Below are positions 7,170 to 11,217 of a stretch of 11,217 nucleotides of DNA, piece after piece (within the stretch, counting starts at the first letter, position 1; the number at the start of each line of letters is the position of its first letter). The stretch spans positions 119,711 to 130,927 of the forward strand of contig MU069609.1 in assembly GCA_002284615.2 (NCBI GenBank), in the 5' to 3' direction. Below the pieces are notes generated by a model. The model was not told where the DNA came from, searched no databases, and saw nothing but the letters and a program-made list of their open reading frames with translations. A program made the position numbers and the translations under genes. Source of the DNA: Dunaliella salina (taxonomy: Eukaryota; Chlorophyta; Chlorophyceae; Chlamydomonadales; Dunaliellaceae).

Positions 7170-7385
7170 TTACTGTACCTCATTATCCGTGCACGCACCT
7201 GGAGGCGACTGTGAGGGGCTCCGGCTGGGGCTGCGGCTTGGACTACGGCTTACAGAGGGACTGCGTGAGCGAGAGCGGGATGGAGATCGTGCGGGAGAGC
7301 GGCCGCGCTTAGGTGGTGGGGAGGGCGTATACTCGTACCATTTCCAGCCCATGAGCTTGAAGTCAGCCTTGCTCGCCCACTCCAC
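7170..7385 (-). CDS. SR gene terminal coding exon, RS domain
   Basis: Starts VEWASKADF (strand 4 of the RRM) straight after a GGACAG acceptor, then a Trp/Tyr-rich linker GWKWYEY, PPPKRGRSP and ten or so RS/SP dipeptides, ending ACTDNEVQ. Plus-strand open frames here are shadows of the Arg/Ser codons. Confidence 0.9.
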   Translation of the reverse strand: MEWASKADFKLMGWKWYEYTPSPPPKRGRSPARSPSRSRSRSPSVSRSPSRSPSRSPSQSPPGACTDNEVQ

Positions 7386-9717
7386 CTGTCCAAGCGACAG
7401 CAGGGGCTGCACCAATTGAGGGATCCTCTCCGTGCAGGTTTAGCAAAGCAGAGGCATCATGCCACAGCATTGGCACCTTCAAGCCAGCACCCGCGCTCCA
7501 AGGGAACTGCAGGCTTGCAGGCATATTTTATTCGTTTGACTTGGGCAGACATCATGGAAGTTGCCTCAGCACATTACAATTTGCTTTCCGTGCATATCAG
7601 AATGTTTCCCCTTTGCTGTGCATGCAATGCCCTTGTTCTGGGTGCAGAGCCACTGACGCCTGCTGCTTTGATCGCATCTACTGATCCCATGATCTTGCTG
7701 CAAATTCTACTTTCTCATGTGGAGTAGCAGCGTCAACTCCATCATCATCAGCACCCGCATGGCTAACAGTCACCCACCTTCCCGTCATCGGTCAGCTGGA
7801 CCTGCTAACCGATGAAGAGAGGGTGGGTGGCTGTCAGCAGTGTGAGTGCTGACGAAGGTGCTGTCCACTCCCCCTGCTTCATGCACAGGGAAAGGTGGCT
7901 CAATCTGACCTGGTCAATTTCCTCCGTTGTGCACGTAAGAGAAACCATGCCATCGGGAGTTTGCCCACATACAATCAGTGCCTAAGACAGGCGCACTCTT
8001 CCTCAATGGAGTTGAGGGACAGGGACATCAGCTAGCAAGGAGCAAAGGAACAAGATAGCATGTGCAGACCAATGAGGCCCAAAGAGGCTCTTTAATTCTC
8101 CTTTGCAATGCACTCGACCCTTTTTACCAAACCCAATTGATAACAATTCCAAAGATTCAATAAAAAAGGCTCAGCAATTGCTCACCTTCATCTTCCGTCC
8201 ATTCATGCTGATGCCATTTAGCTTCCTCCATGCATACTCAGCGTCAGCGGACCTGCAACAGGATGGACATTGGAGCTTCAGAGGTTGGATGACTTGCGAC
8301 ACAGCATGGACACAACCAGGAAATCAGCACGGATACCTGATGCAATCAAGACACAAGATGTGGTCAGTCAGGGTGCAGAAAGAGCATGGAAAATTCGCCA
8401 GCTGAACCTTACAGCAAGACATTGCCTCACACCCTGATTTCAGGTCAGGCAAATTATACGCCCGAACATGGAGTACCATTCATCAAAGTCCAAGATTTGC
8501 ACAGACTGAACATCCACGACTGGAATTATTCAAGCCACTTCATCTCACGCAGGCGCCAAACAATTATGACCTCAACCTGCCTTCATCCCTGAAGTTTCAT
8601 GCAGCCTGCTTGTGAACTGCTGTGTAGCTACCAGGGACATCTGCTGTTGCTGCTGCTGGGGTTCGCTGCGGCACGTCTCTGATTCTCTTGTGCGTCAGAG
8701 CTTGATCAGCGCTTCAGCAAGAGATCTTGGAGCGTGCTGTGGCAGCAAGTGGCAGGCAGATGCACACACAAGAATGCTGTAGCAGCGCACACAGGTTGTG
8801 GACACTTGCTACTGGGGCCTTGGGCCCAGATCCATTGCTCGTATTCATCACAGCTTGCATGTTGGGGTAGCACTGCCACAAGCGTCATTGATTACCCCCC
8901 CCCCCCCTCAAAAAGGCGGTAAAACCAAGGACTTGCAGAAGCAGCACTTAACATGATGCATGGATGTGAACAGCTGCCTCAGGACATGATTGTGTGTGAA
9001 GCATCCCCTGGTGCTTGTGTGCCGTGCTTCCCCGGTCCACTTTCAAAGGTTACCTTTCATACTCAATCAGTGCGCAGCGCGTCTTGTGGTCCCTCGCCAT
9101 GTCTCTGCACAAGAAATGGATATCATCGTAAATGCATGAGCAAAGGTTCACACTGCATGCTTTTGCAAATAAACATGCATGAGCAAGCTTCACACTGCAT
9201 GCTTCTGCAAACCGAGCAAAACCCAAATTACACCCACATCCACACCAACACCACCCCACACACACGTTTTTGTGTGTCTGCTTCCCTCCCCCGGCCAAAC
9301 ACACCCACAACTCCGCACACACTCACCGGATGCGACCTGCATAACGGAACTCAGCCTGCGGGCAAACAAGAGACAGGCACGCAGGCGGTGAGCTGCACGT
9401 CGTCATGTGCGCCTTGGGAACAAGATATTTGACAGCGTGGCATGAAGTTCATGGAACGTTCTGCATGAATGCTTCGGCGCTGTGTTCTACCTCTCTCGTG
9501 CGCGTGCACGCATGCATGCGTGCACGTTCTGTAAGCAGCAGCTAGGCAGGTGTGCAAAGGCGGGCGCGCCGGCGGGAGGAAAACATGGCTTCAGGGTGCA
9601 CACTGATTCATCGAAGCGAGCTCAGTTTATTCAAGCTCCCCTCACCTCAATGTCTCGCGAGGGCGTGGAGCTTGAAATGTTGTCGACCACTATGGTGTAC
9701 TTGGAGTATTTGGGCAT
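7170..9717 (-). CDS. small SR-type splicing factor, one RRM plus RS tail, five exons
   Basis: Coding exons 9717-9646, 9355-9327, 9104-9054, 8252-8186 and 7385-7170 (stop included) join in phase into 144 residues. All four introns have GT..AG borders (GTGAGG/CCCGCAG, GTGAGT/TGTGCAG, GTAACC/GTTGCAG, GTGAGC/GGACAG). The RRM spans about residues 6-78: an RNP2-like IVVDNI strand, helix 1 RDIEAEFRYAGRI, an RNP1-like RCALIEYE, helix 2 SADAEYAWRKLNG and strand 4 KMKVEWA. Residues about 100-134 are RS/SP repeats, the phosphorylated tail through which SR proteins contact other spliceosome parts in the nucleus. The ATG at 9717 is supported by an in-frame TAG at 9729-9727. RNP1 lacks the usual aromatic residues. 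Family membership is strong; the subfamily is unsure. Confidence 0.9.
7386..8185 (-). other. SR gene intron 4, about 800 nt
   Basis: Bounded by GTGAGC and GGACAG. It contains a long foldback (7745-7855) and, at 7697-7578, a 120-nt open segment in the correct phase with an AATTTGCAG acceptor and a GTAATG donor, a possible cassette exon. Otherwise nothing recognised. Confidence 0.75.
7745..7855 (-). ncRNA. long intronic hairpin, possible small-RNA precursor or splicing structure
   Basis: Arms 7745-7792 and 7808-7855 pair without any gap: 38 of 48 positions are Watson-Crick and about four more can be G-U. The inner 31 positions have 26 Watson-Crick pairs. The loop is 15 nt (7793-7807). Length, small loop and absence of bulges resemble an algal or plant miRNA precursor. 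It could equally be a structure that affects splicing of the host intron, or an old inverted duplication. No small-RNA evidence is available from sequence alone. Confidence 0.5.
8186..8252 (-). CDS. SR gene coding exon 4
   Basis: Sixty-seven bases encode SADAEYAWRKLNGISMNGRK and MK: helix 2 and the lead into strand 4, ending phase 0 at a GTGAGC donor. Acceptor TCCTGTTGCAG. Confidence 0.88.
8253..9053 (-). other. SR gene intron 3, about 800 nt
   Basis: Bounded by GTAACC and GTTGCAG. Contains a C13 run at 8895-8907 (G13 in the transcript). No exon or RNA gene recognised inside. Confidence 0.72.
8895..8907. repeat. C13 homopolymer
   Basis: Thirteen uninterrupted C. Other C runs in the window are C11 at 4873-4883 and C10 at 10968-10977. 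Confidence 0.95.
9054..9104 (-). CDS. SR gene coding exon 3, 51 nt
   Basis: One base, sixteen codons (DMARDHKTRCALIEYE) and two bases, so both split codons give Arg. It carries the strand 2-3 region with the RNP1-like octamer. Acceptor TTCTTGTGCAG, donor GTAACC. As a multiple of three, skipping would keep frame but delete the RNA-binding core. Confidence 0.85.
9132..9216. repeat. two-copy tandem repeat, about 43 bp, in SR intron 2
   Basis: Copies 9132-9174 and 9175-9216 share ATGCATGAGCAA, TTCACACTGCATGCTT and TGCAAA, with one single-base gap and a few changes mostly at the right end. Confidence 0.85.
9227..9326. repeat. CA/CCA-rich low-complexity tract in SR intron 2
   Basis: Dominated by CAC/ACA words, broken by a small hairpin ACACAC...GTGTGT near 9262. 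In the SR transcript this reads as a GU-rich tract abutting the microexon 5' splice site, so it could influence exon 2 recognition (inference). Confidence 0.7.
9327..9355 (-). CDS. SR gene coding exon 2, 29-nt microexon
   Basis: Encodes AEFRYAGRI plus two bases of an Arg codon, between a TTTGCCCGCAG acceptor and a GTGAGT donor. It finishes helix 1 of the RRM. Without it the RRM would lose half a helix and the frame would shift, so it must be included for a functional product. Confidence 0.82.
9503..9526. repeat. 24-bp perfect palindrome in SR intron 1
   Basis: The sequence centred between 9514 and 9515 on a GCATGCATGC core, with GTGCAC on each side and C/G at the tips, equals its own reverse complement over 24 bp. 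Confidence 0.95.
9646..9717 (-). CDS. SR gene coding exon 1
   Basis: Twenty-four codons from MPKYSKYTIVVDNI to RDIE, ending phase 0 at a GTGAGG donor. It holds strand 1 and the start of helix 1 of the RRM. Plus-strand open frames over this segment are antisense shadows. Confidence 0.85.
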
Positions 9718-10080
9718 CGCTGACCCCTACAGGCACGTTGTCTCTGCTCACAACTCGGCTCAAGCAGAGGCTGGTTTATCCTCCGTGAGGAAAGGGGACC
9801 AGCGACTCTATGTTTAATTTTTGTGTTTCCAGGGCGTCATGCACGATTGTTTGTTCGGGTTCGGGCGACGGTGGATTCACCAGGCCGAGATCGGCCGCCC
9901 AAAAATGTTAGATTAATTTTCTATAATTTCTAAATTTCAGTAAAAGTGTTTGCATACCATGCACTCCTCGTGTGGCTGAACGCGTTCAGCCCAGTTTCTG
10001 TTCTGCCAAAGAATTTTTCACCGTTGGCATTCTAATACCATTAGTACAAGCAGGAGGCACCAGTCTGTATAACTTTTGGA
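9718..10080. other. SR gene 5' flank and untranslated region
   Basis: An in-frame stop lies 12 bases before the SR ATG. No clear TATA box was found. The stretch 9900-9950 is A/T-rich. Plus-strand open frames over 9482-9817 are antisense to SR exon 1. Nothing else recognised. Confidence 0.35.
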
Positions 10081-10115
10081 CGTCATGTGTCAATCCGAAT
10101 AAAAACTAAATATTC

Positions 10116-10295
10116 GGAATCCTGAGGTCGAGAGCTATCGATTGGTATATATATGGGTCCAATCGGAGAGGGTGATTGGTGGTCCTGCGAGGGGGTCTGG
10201 ACTTTTTGGGACCCCCCCTCCAGAATTTTTCTGAGCCACTTTCTCGAAGTTTTAAATATACCAATGGATCCCTGAGATTCAGAACTGTCGATTGG
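10116..10295. repeat. diverged 150-bp-spaced direct repeat
   Basis: 10116-10145 and 10266-10295 match at 23 of 30 positions, ending in the same CGATTGG. The spacing is exactly 150 bp, so the minus-strand frame repeats 'PIDSS' fifty codons apart. A related block with GATTGGTA, GGTGGTCC and CC-GAGAATTTT phrases recurs at about 10625-10720. No protein family fits, so I treat it as a non-coding repeat. Confidence 0.5.
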
Positions 10296-10641
10296 CACCC
10301 TCTTTAAGGAAATTGGGTAAAAGCAGGAGTCTCTGTGCATGGATCAGAGTCAGTGCCACATGCACATGGGCATAGGTTGCTGGGGGTGTGAAGGCATACA
10401 TGCAGCAAACAAATCCAAACTTCCATGACAGTAACAATGTAAAATACATCCTTGCATGGTGAAGTCAGAAGGGCAGTTTATGGACTTGCAAGCCAGTTGT
10501 GGGTGCCTGGAAGGGCAGGTTTGCATGGGCGTCCGATCACCAGTTTTTGCCCAATAACTCTGCCCCAACTCAATGTTTGATTGTGATGAGTATGCAAGTT
10601 GATAGCTATTCAAAAAAGGAGCAGATTGGTACCCTTATTGT

Positions 10642-10679
10642 GGGGAGGGGGGCAGTATTTGGGGGGGAGGGGGGGTGGG
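10642..10679 (+). other. strong G-quadruplex-type tract
   Basis: G tracts of 4, 6, 7, 7 and 3. The final part (10661-10679) alone can supply four triplets with one-base loops. Confidence 0.6.
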
Positions 10680-10810
10680 TGGTCCTTTTGGGCCTCCCGC
10701 CGAGAATTTTGACATGACGTCCACTACTTTTTTTTTTGGCCTCCTGGTACAAGTATAATGTCAATAATGACCCGAATTGATGCCGAAAAGTGGACAAAAA
10801 AACTGGAGGA

Positions 10811-10860
10811 GGATTAAGGACGCGTTTACAATCGTGAATTAGGATAAGGCCGCGTTCACA
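10811..10860. repeat. diverged 20-bp direct repeat
   Basis: GGATTAAGGACGCGTTTACA (10811-10830) and GGATAAGGCCGCGTTCACA (10842-10860) agree at 17 of 20 positions with one gap. Confidence 0.6.
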
Positions 10861-10864
10861 CGAG

Positions 10865-10910
10865 CGGCTCGGCTCAGCAAAAAAAATTATTATTTTTTCA
10901 AGCCGAGCCG
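10865..10910. repeat. 10-bp inverted repeat with A/T-rich loop
   Basis: CGGCTCGGCT (10865-10874) and AGCCGAGCCG (10901-10910) are exact inverse copies around a 26-nt A/T-rich loop. A further GAGCCGAGCAAG lies at 10956-10967. It may be the end of a transposon whose partner is outside the window, but no target duplication is visible. Confidence 0.65.
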
Positions 10911-11062
10911 AGGGTGTTCACAGGCCACCCGGCCAAAAAAATAAGAGAAAATGATGAGCCGAGCAAGCCCCCCCCCCTCCACCAACTTCCAGAAAAAAAT
11001 CATGGTGATTGCTGGGCTCCTATAGAATCCCTCTGCATCAACTGTTTGTTGAAATTGCCCAC

Positions 11063-11126
11063 CCTGAATATCTTCTGAGGAGGAGGAGCAGACTAGCCTG
11101 CGCATGCGCTTGCAAGCTCTATTCTC
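11063..11126 (-). CDS. candidate minus-strand exon, basic then Ser/acidic peptide
   Basis: A strong CTGCTCTTTTGTTTGCAG acceptor precedes 11126, and a GTGGGC donor-like site follows 11063. The frame reads ENRACKRMRRLVCSSSSEDI then Q plus one base. A basic patch followed by SSSSED is common in nuclear proteins but is not diagnostic. If real, it belongs to a minus-strand gene starting beyond the window; the SR gene starts about 1.3 kb further along. Confidence 0.25.
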
Positions 11127-11204
11127 CTGCAAACAAAAGAGCAGACAGGCTTCATGAAGGTGCCAGGCAATCATGCATCCAGGGAAAGAGGGGGGCTTGA
11201 AGGA

Positions 11205-11217
11205 GGGGGGGGGGGGG
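11205..11217. repeat. G13 run at the window end
   Basis: The window closes in an unbroken G run, whose true length is unknown. Confidence 0.95.

Noticed and set aside
7189..7419. Plus-strand frame rich in Gly/Leu/Arg
   Set aside because: It is the antisense shadow of the RS-repeat codons of the SR terminal exon.
7900..7985. Minus-strand YVGKLP resembling RNP2, and TTEEID in another frame
   Set aside because: The two motifs are in different frames, no RNP1 follows, and the segment is inside intron 4.
8455..8493. Minus-strand LDFDEWYSMFGRI resembling RRM helix 1
   Set aside because: Tempting as an SR exon, but the true helix 1 is completed by exon 2 (9355-9327) with correct phase and splice sites. 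This piece lies in intron 3 and fits no junction.
9482..9817. Plus-strand 111-codon open frame
   Set aside because: It overlaps SR exon 1 on the other strand, and the protein-like portion is antisense to it.
10350..10613. Minus-strand KFGFV resembling RNP1
   Set aside because: Surrounding residues do not fit an RRM, and the SR RNP1 is accounted for by exon 3.

Overview
This window looks like nuclear DNA of a eukaryote, and most of it is non-coding. There are spliced exons with GT..AG borders, LINE retrotransposon remains, a tRNA-derived SINE and a hAT-type DNA element. I see no prokaryotic gene arrangement, no CRISPR array and no rRNA or tRNA gene. The best guess is a chlorophyte green alga. 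One LINE remnant combines an RNase H tail with a C-terminal restriction-like endonuclease, an arrangement known from the RandI/Dualen clade of Chlamydomonas. The SR protein also has the small single-RRM form I associate with algae. The species cannot be named from the sequence.

The clearest gene is on the minus strand. Five coding exons (9717-9646, 9355-9327, 9104-9054, 8252-8186, 7385-7170) join in phase into a 144-residue protein with one RRM followed by an RS/SP-rich tail, which is a small SR-type splicing factor. Two exons are very small (29 and 51 nt). The last two introns are about 800 nt each. The final intron holds a 111-nt foldback with gap-free 48-nt arms and an in-phase 120-nt cassette-exon candidate.

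The left third (839-3321) carries two degenerate LINE 3' ends, both on the minus strand and from different families. The left one is RandI/Dualen-like. The right one is an L1-like C-terminus with a CCHC knuckle.

The middle (3939-4601) is a nested pair. A 647-bp non-autonomous hAT-type element has 17-bp perfect terminal inverted repeats and a 7/8 matching 8-bp target duplication. It was later hit by a 262-bp tRNA-like SINE with its own 20-bp target duplication (19/20).

The flanks (63-838, 4602-7169, 9718-11217) hold simple repeats, diverged local repeats and a handful of exon-like open stretches with good splice borders. I cannot assemble these into genes and list them as candidates only. The window starts in (AT)31 and ends in a G13 run, so both edges are low-complexity sequence.
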